From positions 1 through 9,497 of the forward strand of contig JBMNTQ010000071.1 of NCBI GenBank assembly GCA_050945815.1: a DNA stretch of 9,497 nucleotides, written 5' to 3'. Made by a program: the position numbers and the translations under genes. The notes under the pieces were generated by a model. That model was not told where the DNA came from and searched no databases. It saw nothing but the letters and a program-made list of their open reading frames with translations. Positions 1 through 7,258 of the stretch are shown here, one piece after another; positions within the stretch are counted from its first letter, which is position 1; the number at the start of each line of letters is the position of its first letter. The stretch comes from JBMNTQ01 sp050945815 (GTDB taxonomy: Bacteria > Bacillota > Clostridia > Christensenellales > JBMNTQ01).

Positions 1-176
1 AAATTTACGATATCCTCGCAAAAGCATCTATAAATATAGCGTAAATTTTGATAAAGTATATAAAAGCGAAGATCCTATTTCATATTACTATATGCTCAAA
101 ATAGTAACTTTGTTTTTAGTCATACCATATATCATAACAGATATACAAAAACTTTATCAATAGGAGAACGTATAAA
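1..176 (+). other. AT-rich leader with nested inverted repeats
   Basis: This stretch is far richer in A and T than the rest of the window and has no credible gene. It holds several perfect inverted repeats: AAATTTACG (1-9) with CGTAAATTT (40-48), TTGATAAAGT (48-57) with ACTTTATCAA (151-160), and TTACTAT (85-91) with ATAGTAA (101-107). The third is a short hairpin followed by a T-rich run. The second would bring position 48 next to the ribosome binding site at 162-167. No sigma-A promoter stands out. A weak sigma-E-like pair (AAATAGT at 99-105 and CATACCAT at 121-128, 15 bases apart) can be drawn but is not convincing. The short repeats could arise by chance in AT-rich DNA. Confidence 0.4.
162..167 (+). 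promoter_or_regulatory. Ribosome binding site of the zinc-ribbon membrane protein
   Basis: AGGAGA lies 9 bases before the ATG at 177, which supports that start. The base pairs of a possible long-range stem (48-57 with 151-160) end one base before this site, so leader folding could affect access to it; that is inference only. Confidence 0.75.
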
Positions 177-1805
177 ATGATATGTAAGAATTGCGGCTCG
201 GAATATTCCAACGGCCAATATTGCCCGGTTTGCGGCCTGCATGGTGTCGAAGAGGCCGAAACTCCGGAGAAAGAAACCAACCCCTTGGATATGGCTGAAT
301 CGCCCGGCGAAGCCCCGTCGGCCGACGATGCTCCTGACAACACTTCTACGGATGAGATTTTCGTCCCCGTAGAAAGTGAAACCATCGAGATTCCCGTTTC
401 AAACGACGCCCACCGCGCTGCGGCCTCTCCAAGCCCGAAACAGAAAGCACCTGAAACTTCAGGCGAAGCTTTCAATCATGACGAACTTTACATAGAAGTC
501 GCTCAGGATAACGATAGCGATACAGAAAGCCGCCGGTCTAAAAAGCGTTCCCGCTCCAGCAGCCTATCCTCCGGCAAGAAGCTGGCTCTGTGGGCACTGG
601 TGTGCTTCTTGTTGGCTGCCGCAGGCTTTTTCCTCAGCATGTTCATGCAAAATCAATACGGCGGCTGGGGCGGCTTCTTTTCCTCAGTATTCGGCGGCAG
701 CTCCAACGCCAGCTACGCTGCTCCCGAAGTAGAGGAAGCGACAGTAAACGGCGAGGCAGGCCACAAAATTACCATCTATGGTCCTCAAAACGCCATCGTC
801 CACATTGATTCCTTGGGGCTCAAAGATGTCATCTTAGACGACCGTGTTGTTTTTGAGGTAGAAAACAGAAAAATGGTCGCCGATCAACTCCCCGACGACC
901 AAGGAAACATCAAAATCAGCCTGGAGGCCACCGTCTCCAACGGTGCTGCGCAAAATATCGTACGCATCCCGGTTTTCTCTATTTCCCTAACCCAAACGCC
1001 GCTGACGCTGTTGTCCCCCGCCCAAACCCAGTTTACCACCAGCGCCAGCGAAGTCCGGTTCAATATCCAAACCGTCAAAGGCGCGAAGCTTACCATAGAC
1101 GGCAACGATGTCAGCGATTTAATCGACGAGGAAGGTCTGGTTTCCTATACGCTGCCCATTAATTGGGACGAAGAAAAGGAAATCGTCGTGGAAGCCAGCG
1201 CAGACCAATACAGCGTCGCTCGCATCCTGCTCCAGATTAGCCACGGAGAGGACCCGGTCAGCCTAAGCTTCCAGCCGGCCCTGCCCGGCTCCACCGATCA
1301 GGAAACCCTGCTGGTCAGCGGAAGCCGCGACCCTAGCGCCGTCATCAGCACCACCGCCACAGTAGATGGCGACATCGAACAATACGATAGCGGCGCGTTC
1401 TCCTTTAGTGCCAAGCTGTCCTACGGGCTCAATCAATTCCAAATTTCTGCCACCTTAGACGACGGCACTCAAACCGTACGCGATATCGAAATCATCCGTC
1501 AGCCGGAAATCGATTCCTACACCCGCTCCGCCCAGGTAATGGATTACCAGCGCATCATTTACAACAACGATAGACTAAAAGACACCGTGTTCTTGTGTGT
1601 CGGTATTCTCACCGAAGACATGGGCAAGCAAGCAAACGGCGCCCACCGCTTTTCCATGGACGTAGGCTCCGACGAGATCGCCATAATCGACTATTTCGGC
1701 ACAGCGAATTTACAAGAAGGCACCAGCTACCAAATTTTCGCCCATATCGTAGGCATGGAAGGGCAATTGCCCCTGCTGGATGGCTGGTTCGCCTACACAC
1801 GCTGA
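177..1805 (+). CDS. Zinc-ribbon, single-pass membrane protein with extracytoplasmic beta domains, unknown function
   Basis: The function is not known. The 542-residue protein starts with a zinc ribbon formed by C3, C6, C16 and C19 (spacing CxxC-9-CxxC). Residues about 25-115 are acidic, rich in E, D, P and S, and probably disordered. A basic stretch (119-135) precedes one transmembrane helix (about 136-157), so by the positive-inside rule the ribbon is cytoplasmic and residues 160-542 are outside. A short Gly/Ser/Trp linker (161-180) is followed by about three beta-rich segments (about 185-270, 272-355 and 360-440). The third has the spacing of an Ig-like or filamin-like domain, with a motif of the type 'GAFSF...LSYGLNQF'. 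The last part (about 455-542) resembles a small beta-barrel (OB-like) fold. This arrangement recalls the zinc-ribbon membrane proteins of the TcaA/YvbJ kind, but I cannot assign it to one. A role in sensing or binding at the cell envelope would fit. It is transcribed alone and converges with the ABC genes. Confidence 0.85.
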   Translation: MICKNCGSEYSNGQYCPVCGLHGVEEAETPEKETNPLDMAESPGEAPSADDAPDNTSTDEIFVPVESETIEIPVSNDAHRAAASPSPKQKAPETSGEAFNHDELYIEVAQDNDSDTESRRSKKRSRSSSLSSGKKLALWALVCFLLAAAGFFLSMFMQNQYGGWGGFFSSVFGGSSNASYAAPEVEEATVNGEAGHKITIYGPQNAIVHIDSLGLKDVILDDRVVFEVENRKMVADQLPDDQGNIKISLEATVSNGAAQNIVRIPVFSISLTQTPLTLLSPAQTQFTTSASEVRFNIQTVKGAKLTIDGNDVSDLIDEEGLVSYTLPINWDEEKEIVVEASADQYSVARILLQISHGEDPVSLSFQPALPGSTDQETLLVSGSRDPSAVISTTATVDGDIEQYDSGAFSFSAKLSYGLNQFQISATLDDGTQTVRDIEIIRQPEIDSYTRSAQVMDYQRIIYNNDRLKDTVFLCVGILTEDMGKQANGAHRFSMDVGSDEIAIIDYFGTANLQEGTSYQIFAHIVGMEGQLPLLDGWFAYTR

Positions 1806-1831
1806 TCGCTGCCCAAGAATCAAAAAGCGAT

Positions 1832-1859
1832 AAAAAAGGACCGGTTACGGTCCTTTTTT
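1832..1859. terminator. Bidirectional intrinsic terminator
   Basis: A hairpin with arms AAAAAAGGACCG and CGGTCCTTTTTT and a short GTTA loop lies between two convergent genes. The A-run on one side and the T-run on the other allow it to end transcription from both: the zinc-ribbon gene (stop at 1805) on the plus strand and the ABC permease gene (stop at 1880) on the minus strand. Confidence 0.92.
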
Positions 1860-1879
1860 CTTCTAGTCTTGCCAACTAT

Positions 1880-3547
1880 TTATTGCCCCAAGCGCCTCAA
1901 GCCATCCGCCGCCTTGCTCATCAATAATCGATAACTCAATATCGAAATCAGCAGTCCCAGCAAAACCAGCGTGCTATACACAGCAGCAGCCGGCGCTCCC
2001 AGTACAGACAGCATCAAATACGCCGCCAGCCCAAAGAAGCCCATCAGCGCCCAAGAAACCAGCATCCCCAAAAAGGCATTGAAATTCTGCTTAATCGCCT
2101 GCTGGGGTGTCGTCCAGTTCAACTTCGGATTGTTCATATCGATCAACATACTCAAAGCCGTACAGGGAAAGCTGATAATCATTGCTAGAATAACACCAAG
2201 CAAAATCACCGAAAAGTCAACTCCTACGAAAATCGGTGCAGTCAGGAAGAGCGCCGCCGCACCAAAGGAGATAGAATAAGCAACTAGAAGTTTAGCCTTG
2301 AAAAGCTGCTTCGGATCGATGGGAAGGGTCTTGAGCAGGTAATACGTCTTTCCCTCCCGAGTCAGCGTAGTGGCCGCCGCAGGATTGATTGCCGCAAAAA
2401 AACCCACGATCGCCGCTACAATCAACACGATAAACCAAAATATTTCACCGCTCACTATCTTCAGCACCCCGGCCGGTATCTCAGACAGCATATCCGACAT
2501 CAACAACAGCATCAGCGGACCGATGATAATCGTCGTCAGCGCATTCATCGCATAGGTAGGCGTGCGCAGCAAGCTTCGCCATTCGTTGACAAAAAGTGAA
2601 CGAACCTGAGAAAAAACCTTTCCATTCGTCCGCTTACTGCGCTTCCTTGTGCTGCGCGCCGTCTCCAGCTGGGCGACTGCGCCCTTCTTGTAGAACGCAA
2701 CAGCCAGCAAAAACGCAGCAGCCAGCGCCACCAGAGAAACCCCCACAAACAACAGCATATTCCAAGCGCCAACGCCGCCCCCTTGAGCCATGGCCCGAGC
2801 GCCCCACAAGGCCGGCGGAAACACCCGGGCAATCATGGAAGCCAGGCCGCCCTCCGTCAGCAGCATACTAGCGATCTCGTTGCCGCTTTCCACCACACTC
2901 TGGGTGATGCGCCCCATATTCATGCTAACAAACATCAACCCCGCAAACAAAACCAACCCCACGACAGAAGCAGCTAAGCTACGGTTTTTCAATGCGCCCA
3001 CAATGCGCATCAACGGCAGAGACAACACCGCAGCAATTGCTAGGGGAATCGCCGGCGCAAACAGAGCAACAACTAAAGACCGTATATAAAAGGCTGCGTC
3101 TACATTAAGGTTTATCCCATAAACGATTATCCCGGGCAATAAAAACAGCAGCATAATCCCCACTTCGCCCAAGCATATCACAGTAAACTTCGCGCTGAAT
3201 ATATGCATGGGCCGCACCGGCAACGACAGCAAAAACTCCATATCCTTGGCAAAAAACAAGTTGTTGAGTATACTGATGGCGCCATAGATCAGCACAATCA
3301 CCTGCCCCGCCACCAGAATCATCGTCAACAGCGCGTCGCTCTGCCCTAGGGCAATAGCAGGGTGGATCAGTTGTGTAATGTAGAATACATAAAGCGCCAC
3401 AACCTGCACAACCACAAGCAAGATCAGCAACAACAGGCCGATCGATTTTGCCGGCTTTTTCTTGTCGAACATGGCGCGAAAATTGTTCATACGCAGCTTC
3501 ACCTTAAGCTGCAAAAAGAGAAGCATGCGGTAAAAGCTCACATCCAT
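1880..3547 (-). CDS. ABC exporter permease subunit (ABC-2-like, putative)
   Basis: This is the membrane subunit of the exporter whose ATPase is encoded just upstream; the substrate is unknown. The 555 residues are very hydrophobic, with probable membrane helices near 35-58, 72-96, 120-146, 155-182, 190-212, 262-286, 334-352, 368-388, 420-445, 447-470, 488-516 and 520-540. A strongly basic cytoplasmic stretch (about 298-325) separates two halves. The halves look related: 'EFLLSLPVRPMHIFSAK' (104-120) resembles 'YYLLKTLPIDPKQLFKAK' (402-419), and both are followed by hydrophobic helices. The segment 'MLIDMNNPKLNWTT' (467-480) is, from memory, typical of the large Firmicutes permeases annotated as putative ABC exporters. 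The ATG lies within the last codons of the ATPase gene, giving a 10-bp overlap and suggesting translational coupling. AAGGGTGG just upstream, inside the ATPase gene, can serve as ribosome binding site. The gene ends 20 bp from the shared terminator. Confidence 0.85.
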   Translation of the reverse strand: MDVSFYRMLLFLQLKVKLRMNNFRAMFDKKKPAKSIGLLLLILLVVVQVVALYVFYITQLIHPAIALGQSDALLTMILVAGQVIVLIYGAISILNNLFFAKDMEFLLSLPVRPMHIFSAKFTVICLGEVGIMLLFLLPGIIVYGINLNVDAAFYIRSLVVALFAPAIPLAIAAVLSLPLMRIVGALKNRSLAASVVGLVLFAGLMFVSMNMGRITQSVVESGNEIASMLLTEGGLASMIARVFPPALWGARAMAQGGGVGAWNMLLFVGVSLVALAAAFLLAVAFYKKGAVAQLETARSTRKRSKRTNGKVFSQVRSLFVNEWRSLLRTPTYAMNALTTIIIGPLMLLLMSDMLSEIPAGVLKIVSGEIFWFIVLIVAAIVGFFAAINPAAATTLTREGKTYYLLKTLPIDPKQLFKAKLLVAYSISFGAAALFLTAPIFVGVDFSVILLGVILAMIISFPCTALSMLIDMNNPKLNWTTPQQAIKQNFNAFLGMLVSWALMGFFGLAAYLMLSVLGAPAAAVYSTLVLLGLLISILSYRLLMSKAADGLRRLGQ

Positions 3548-4284
3548 TCACCACCCTTTTCACCGTTTCCGGTAATCTGCAGGAAGATATTCTCCAGCGA
3601 TTCGCCGCTGCGCTTATTGCGCAGTTCCTCCAGCGTACCCACAGCTATCAGCTTCCCTTCCGAAATGATGCCGATACGGTCGCAGAGCTTCTCCGCCACC
3701 TCCAAAACATGGGTAGAGAAAAACACCGTGTTCCCCTTGTCGCAGTGCTGGCGCATATTCTCTTTTAAAATATGTGACATTCGGGGGTCCAGCCCTGTCA
3801 TAGGCTCATCCAGAATCCACAGAGCCGGCTCATGCAACAGCGCACCAATGATGGTCAGCTTTTGCTTGGTACCATGGGAATAGCTCTTGATGGGCTGCTC
3901 AATATACTGCTCCATCCCAAAAACGTCCACATACTGATCCAGCAGCTCCATTCGGCGTTGCTGCGGTACCTGATACATATCTGCCATGAAATTAATATAT
4001 TCCACGCCCTTCAACGTATCATACATCTCATGGGAATCCGGCACAAAGCCCATATTGCGCTTGGCCATCAAAGCGTCCTGTTCCATATCATAGCCCGCTA
4101 CCGAAATACTGCCGCTATCCGGCGACAAGATCCCGGCAATCATCTTAATCGTCGTGGTTTTCCCAGCGCCATTAGGGCCGATAAATCCAAATATTTCTCC
4201 TCTTTTAACATTCAAAGTCAAATCATCCACAGCCTTGACGCTGCCCTTGGCATAGGTCTTGGTTACGCCCTTCAATTGAAGCAT
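3538..4284 (-). CDS. ABC transporter ATP-binding protein (exporter ATPase)
   Basis: This 248-residue ATPase is the energising subunit of the two-gene exporter. All main motifs are visible: Walker A GPNGAGKTT (36-44), a signature variant SYSHGTKQK (134-142) in place of the usual LSGGQ, Walker B LWILDE (155-160), D-loop GLDP (164-167) and the switch histidine in STH (H192). At the Q-loop position the sequence reads 'GFVPDSHEMYD' (79-89), so the usual glutamine is not there; Pro-Asp or Pro-Glu is common at this place in the DrrA-like exporter group. The length is typical for that group. The start at 4284 has a G-rich binding site (AAGAGGGGGG) 10 bases upstream. Drug, lipid or peptide export are all possible and the sequence does not decide. 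Confidence 0.93.
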   Translation of the reverse strand: MLQLKGVTKTYAKGSVKAVDDLTLNVKRGEIFGFIGPNGAGKTTTIKMIAGILSPDSGSISVAGYDMEQDALMAKRNMGFVPDSHEMYDTLKGVEYINFMADMYQVPQQRRMELLDQYVDVFGMEQYIEQPIKSYSHGTKQKLTIIGALLHEPALWILDEPMTGLDPRMSHILKENMRQHCDKGNTVFFSTHVLEVAEKLCDRIGIISEGKLIAVGTLEELRNKRSGESLENIFLQITGNGEKGGEWM

Positions 4285-4347
4285 GTTAACGAATCCCCCC
4301 TCTTACGCTCTTCTAACACTCTTTTCACTCTTTTTCTGTCCGTTCTT

Positions 4348-4353
4348 ATTTTA
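4348..4353 (-). promoter_or_regulatory. Possible -10 element for the ABC exporter genes
   Basis: On the minus strand TAAAAT lies about 65 bases upstream of the ATPase start and downstream of the leu terminators, where a promoter is expected. The bases at a -35 distance are mostly the T-run of the upstream terminator, and no good TTGACA-like hexamer is present. This is therefore only a candidate. Confidence 0.3.
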
Positions 4354-4369
4354 CCGCATTTCCCCTCAA

Positions 4370-4397
4370 AAAAAAAGGACTCTCCCTGATTCCAACA
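4370..4397 (-). terminator. Possible second terminator downstream of leuB
   Basis: The minus strand has GGAATC and GAGTCC, able to form a 6-bp stem with one mismatch, followed by a run of nine T. It lies directly behind the main leuB terminator and may act as a back-up. The stem alone is weak. Confidence 0.4.
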
Positions 4398-4454
4398 AAA
4401 AGACGGCGATGGCAGCCTTTCTCCGTCTTTGAAGAATCTGTCTGCCTTCGCCGT
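4397..4454 (-). terminator. leuB terminator: Intrinsic terminator of the leu operon
   Basis: On the minus strand the arms ACGGCGAAGGCAG (4454-4442) and CTGCCATCGCCGT (4415-4403) pair over 13 positions with one mismatch. They are followed by CTTTTTGTT. An alternative shorter stem, AAAGACGG (4430-4423) with CCGTCTTT (4406-4399), shares the same 3' end and T-run. The element starts about 33 bp after the leuB stop, so the operon ends here, before the ABC genes. Confidence 0.8.
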
Positions 4455-4487
4455 ATTCTCATCTGCCTAGCAAAATTCGTCCGCAAT

Positions 4488-5567
4488 CTATGCGCTGATA
4501 TACTGCTCCACCAGCGTCCCCATCTGCCGTGTGCCAATGCTCTCGCCCCCCCGGGCAATGTCCGCTGTCCGCCAGCCTTCCTGCAAAACCCGCCGCACAG
4601 CGTCCTCAACAGCATCCGCCGCTTGCCCCTGCCCCAAGGAATAGCGCAGCAGCATCGCCGCCGACAGAATGGTCGCCAAGGGGTTTGCAACGTCCTTGCC
4701 CGCAATGTCCGGCGCCGATCCATGCACAGGCTCATACATGCCGGCATTCCCATCCCCCAGACTCGCGGAAGGCAGCATCCCAATCGATCCGGTTATCATA
4801 GATGCTTCGTCGGATAGAATATCTCCGAAAATATTGGAGGTCACAATCACGTCAAATTGACGCGGATGATACACCAACTGCATCGCCGCATTATCCACGT
4901 ACATATGCGACAGAGCAACATCCGGATACTCCTTCTCCCCCATCTCCACCACAACTTCCCGCCACAACCGAGAGGATTCCAAAACATTGGATTTGTCCAC
5001 AGAGGTCAGCTTGCCGCCCCGCTTGCGAGCCGCATCAAAAGCCACCCGGGCAATTCTCCGGATTTCCTTCACGCTATATTCTTCGGTGTCATAGGCAGTC
5101 TCATAGCCCTCGCTGTCCACGCCCCGGCCCCGGCGGCCAAAGTAAATACCGCCTGTCAGCTCCCTTACCACCAGTAAATCCAGCTCATCCCCCAAAACCT
5201 CCCGTTTCAAGGGGGAAGCATCCGCCAACGGCTTATACACCATCGCCGGCCGCAGGTTCGCATACAGCCCTAATCCGGCGCGGATACGCAAAAGCCCCGC
5301 TTCCGGCCGCCTGTTGCCCTCAAGGTTCTCCCACTTATAACCGCCCACAGCGCCCAGCAGCGTCGCGTCCGCAGCCTTACACAGTTCAAGGGTGGACTGC
5401 GGCAGCGGGTCGCCGGTAGCGTCTATCGCACAACCGCCCATCAGTGCCTCCTCAAAGGTAAACCCAAAGCCAAAGCGCTTTCCTGCAGCTTCCAAAGCGC
5501 GCACCGCCCAGGCCGTCACCTCCACGCCAATCCCATCCCCCGGCAAAACCGCTATCTTATAATCCAT
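4488..5567 (-). CDS. leuB: 3-isopropylmalate dehydrogenase
   Basis: LeuB oxidises and decarboxylates 3-isopropylmalate with NAD+, giving 2-ketoisocaproate, the direct precursor of leucine, in the cytoplasm. At 359 residues the length is typical. Conserved positions are visible by comparison with the well-studied Thermus enzyme: substrate-binding R96, R106 (in ANLRP) and R135 (in VVREL), Y142 (in GGIYFG), K192 (in VDKSN), and the metal-binding aspartates D225, D249 and D253 (in NIFGDILSDE). The NAD-binding region 'EPVHGSAPDIAGKDVANP' lies at 279-296. The 'GLLRIRAGLGLYANLRP' segment (91-107) favours isopropylmalate over isocitrate as substrate. The start at 5567 has AGGAGGGG (5583-5576) 8 bases upstream. 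It follows leuA by 102 bp without a visible terminator and is expected to be co-transcribed with it under the T-box. Confidence 0.96.
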   Translation of the reverse strand: MDYKIAVLPGDGIGVEVTAWAVRALEAAGKRFGFGFTFEEALMGGCAIDATGDPLPQSTLELCKAADATLLGAVGGYKWENLEGNRRPEAGLLRIRAGLGLYANLRPAMVYKPLADASPLKREVLGDELDLLVVRELTGGIYFGRRGRGVDSEGYETAYDTEEYSVKEIRRIARVAFDAARKRGGKLTSVDKSNVLESSRLWREVVVEMGEKEYPDVALSHMYVDNAAMQLVYHPRQFDVIVTSNIFGDILSDEASMITGSIGMLPSASLGDGNAGMYEPVHGSAPDIAGKDVANPLATILSAAMLLRYSLGQGQAADAVEDAVRRVLQEGWRTADIARGGESIGTRQMGTLVEQYISA

Positions 5568-5673
5568 TATATCTACCCCTCCTACAACTTTCAGGGCGCG
5601 GCGGCATTCAGTTCCTCTAAAAGCCGCAGCCTACCCTCCTTTATCTGTCGCTTAACGTTAACTCTTCGCTCAT
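5568..5673 (-). other. leuA-leuB gap with two tiny reading frames
   Basis: The genes leuC and leuD, often found beside leuA and leuB, are not here. Instead, an ATG at 5673 overlaps the leuA stop as ATGA and opens 10 codons (MSEELTLSDR, stop at 5641-5643). A strong Shine-Dalgarno AAAGGAGGG (5642-5634) follows immediately, but no ATG, GTG or TTG lies at a proper distance. The only nearby candidate is a CTG at 5629 that opens 12 codons (LRLLEELNAAAP, stop at 5591-5593) ending just before the leuB binding site. These may be remnants of a lost gene, translated spacers, or chance. Confidence 0.4.
5576..5583 (-). promoter_or_regulatory. leuB ribosome binding site
   Basis: AGGAGGGG lies 8 bases before the leuB ATG and fixes that start. 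Confidence 0.85.
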
Positions 5674-7178
5674 TTCACAGATGGAAACCGGTTCAACGCA
5701 TTGATATAGGCCAAAACGCTCGCTTCAATCACGTCGGAAGCCAAGCCCTTGCCCATATGTGTCACGCCGTCATAGGAAACCCTTACGGTCACTTCGCCCA
5801 GCGCGTCCGCACCCTCCGTCACGCCCTTGATGCTATAGGATTCCAGTTTAAACCCATTCCCCACAATCCTGCTTATAGCGTTGAAAGCCGCGTCCACCGG
5901 CCCATCACCTACCGCAGCCTCACAGCTAACCTGCTCGTCATGCTGCAAACAAACACTGGCGATCGACTGGATTCGGTTGCCGCTCTGCAACTGGAAGGAT
6001 TCCAGCGCATAAGCCGACGAACTCTCTGCCACAGCGCCGCCCATCAAAGCTTCCAGGTCCCTGTCGTTAATTTCCTTTTTACGATCCGCCAAGTTTTTAA
6101 ACCGATCAAACAGCTTGCTCAATTCTTCCTCAGAAACCGTATAACCCAACTCTGCCAGCCGCGCGCCAAAAGCGTGGCGGCCCGAGTGCTTGCCCAAAAC
6201 CATGGAATTCAGCTGAATTCCGATGGATTCCGGAGTCATAATCTCATACGTAGTCGGGTTGTTCAACACACCATGCTGATGAATACCGGATTCGTGGCGA
6301 AAAGCGTTATTACCTACAATCGCCTTGTTGGGCTGCACCTCCACACCCGTGGTGCTGGACACAACGCGGCTAGCCCGATAGATCCGCTGGGTGTCGATAC
6401 GGTTTTCCAGTCCGTAAACATCTTTTCTAGTATTCAGCGTCATCACCAGCTCTTCCAAGGCAGCGTTGCCCGCTCGCTCGCCCAAACCATTGATCGCGCA
6501 TTCCACCTGCCGCGCCCCAGCCCGAATACCGGCCAGCGAATTGGCTACCGCAAGCCCCAGGTCGTTGTGGCAATGTACAGAAACCACAGCTTTATCAATG
6601 TTGGGAACGTTGTTCATAATCCCGGAAATAAACTCATAAAACTCATCCGGCGTAGCATAGCCCACCGTATCCGGAATATTAACCGTCGTAGCGCCGGCGT
6701 CAATAACCGCCTCTAAAACCCGATACAAAAACGCAGGCTCCGAACGGCTGCCGTCCTCCGGCGAAAATTCCACATCATCCACGTAGGATTTAGCCAAGCG
6801 CACCCCTTCCACAGCCCGGCGCAAAACATCCTCCTCGCTCATCTTAAGCTTATATTTCATATGAATAGGAGAAGTTGCCAGAAAAACATGGATTCGCGGC
6901 GAAACAGCGCCACGAACAGCCTCATAACATTTCTTAATATCCGCATCCACACAGCGGCTTAAACCGCACACCACCGAGTTCTTCACTTGGGCAGCAATTG
7001 CAGCAACCGACTGCGCATCACCGGGGGAAGCCGCCGGGAACCCCGCCTCAATCACGTCCACACCCATCTTTTCCAACTGGCGCGCAATCTCCAGTTTTTC
7101 CGCAAGGTTCAAGTTCACACCCGGAGTCTGCTCTCCATCCCGTAAAGTCGTGTCAAAAAATATCACTTTATTATTCAA
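5670..7178 (-). CDS. leuA: 2-isopropylmalate synthase
   Basis: LeuA condenses acetyl-CoA with 2-ketoisovalerate, the committed step of leucine synthesis. Visible motifs, numbered from the TTG start: the signature DTTLRDGEQTPGV (9-21) with catalytic R13 and metal ligand D14; SVHCHNDLGLAVANS (200-214) with metal-binding H202 and H204; and NGLGERAGNAALEE (230-243). The C-terminal leucine-binding regulatory domain is present (about 390-502), so feedback inhibition by leucine is expected. I place the start at the TTG of 7178: AAGGAGGG (7193-7186) lies 7 bases before it, and family members usually begin just ahead of the IFFDTTLRDG segment. A GTG at 7205 would add nine residues but encloses that binding site and has none of its own. 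Expression is controlled by the upstream T-box, and leuB follows. Confidence 0.96.
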   Translation of the reverse strand: MNNKVIFFDTTLRDGEQTPGVNLNLAEKLEIARQLEKMGVDVIEAGFPAASPGDAQSVAAIAAQVKNSVVCGLSRCVDADIKKCYEAVRGAVSPRIHVFLATSPIHMKYKLKMSEEDVLRRAVEGVRLAKSYVDDVEFSPEDGSRSEPAFLYRVLEAVIDAGATTVNIPDTVGYATPDEFYEFISGIMNNVPNIDKAVVSVHCHNDLGLAVANSLAGIRAGARQVECAINGLGERAGNAALEELVMTLNTRKDVYGLENRIDTQRIYRASRVVSSTTGVEVQPNKAIVGNNAFRHESGIHQHGVLNNPTTYEIMTPESIGIQLNSMVLGKHSGRHAFGARLAELGYTVSEEELSKLFDRFKNLADRKKEINDRDLEALMGGAVAESSSAYALESFQLQSGNRIQSIASVCLQHDEQVSCEAAVGDGPVDAAFNAISRIVGNGFKLESYSIKGVTEGADALGEVTVRVSYDGVTHMGKGLASDVIEASVLAYINALNRFPSVK

Positions 7179-7185
7179 ATCAATT

Positions 7186-7193
7186 CCCTCCTT
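7186..7193 (-). promoter_or_regulatory. leuA ribosome binding site, deciding a TTG start
   Basis: AAGGAGGG followed by seven bases and TTG. No comparable site precedes the upstream GTG at 7205, so the TTG is the better start. Confidence 0.82.
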
Positions 7194-7223
7194 CAAACAT
7201 AGCACAAACTACGCACAAACTAC

Positions 7224-7258
7224 AAAAAAGCTTCCATCCCATCTAGGACGAAAGCTTT
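7224..7258 (-). terminator. T-box regulatory terminator of leuA
   Basis: The 5' arm AAAGCTTTCGTCC (7258-7246) pairs with GGATGGAAGCTTT (7239-7227) over 13 positions including G-U pairs, around a 6-base loop, and a T-run follows. It sits directly after the T-box motif. Its CCTAG (7247-7243) can instead pair with TTAGG (7277-7273) of the T-box, which would form the antiterminator. Confidence 0.88.

Noticed and set aside
48..76. TTGATA at 48-53 as the -35 of a sigma-A promoter for the zinc-ribbon gene
   Set aside because: No acceptable -10 hexamer is found at 16-19 bases downstream.
1..176. CRISPR-like or tandem repeat array in the AT-rich leader
   Set aside because: Only scattered short inverted repeats are present; there are no regularly spaced direct repeats.
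4802..5419. Plus-strand open frame of 205 codons opposite leuB
   Set aside because: Antisense to conserved leuB motifs; the translated product is Pro/Arg/Ser-rich low-quality sequence typical of a shadow frame.
5757..6716. Long plus-strand open frame of 319 codons opposite leuA
   Set aside because: It is antisense to the conserved core of leuA, has no ribosome binding site, and results from the codon use of leuA on the opposite strand.
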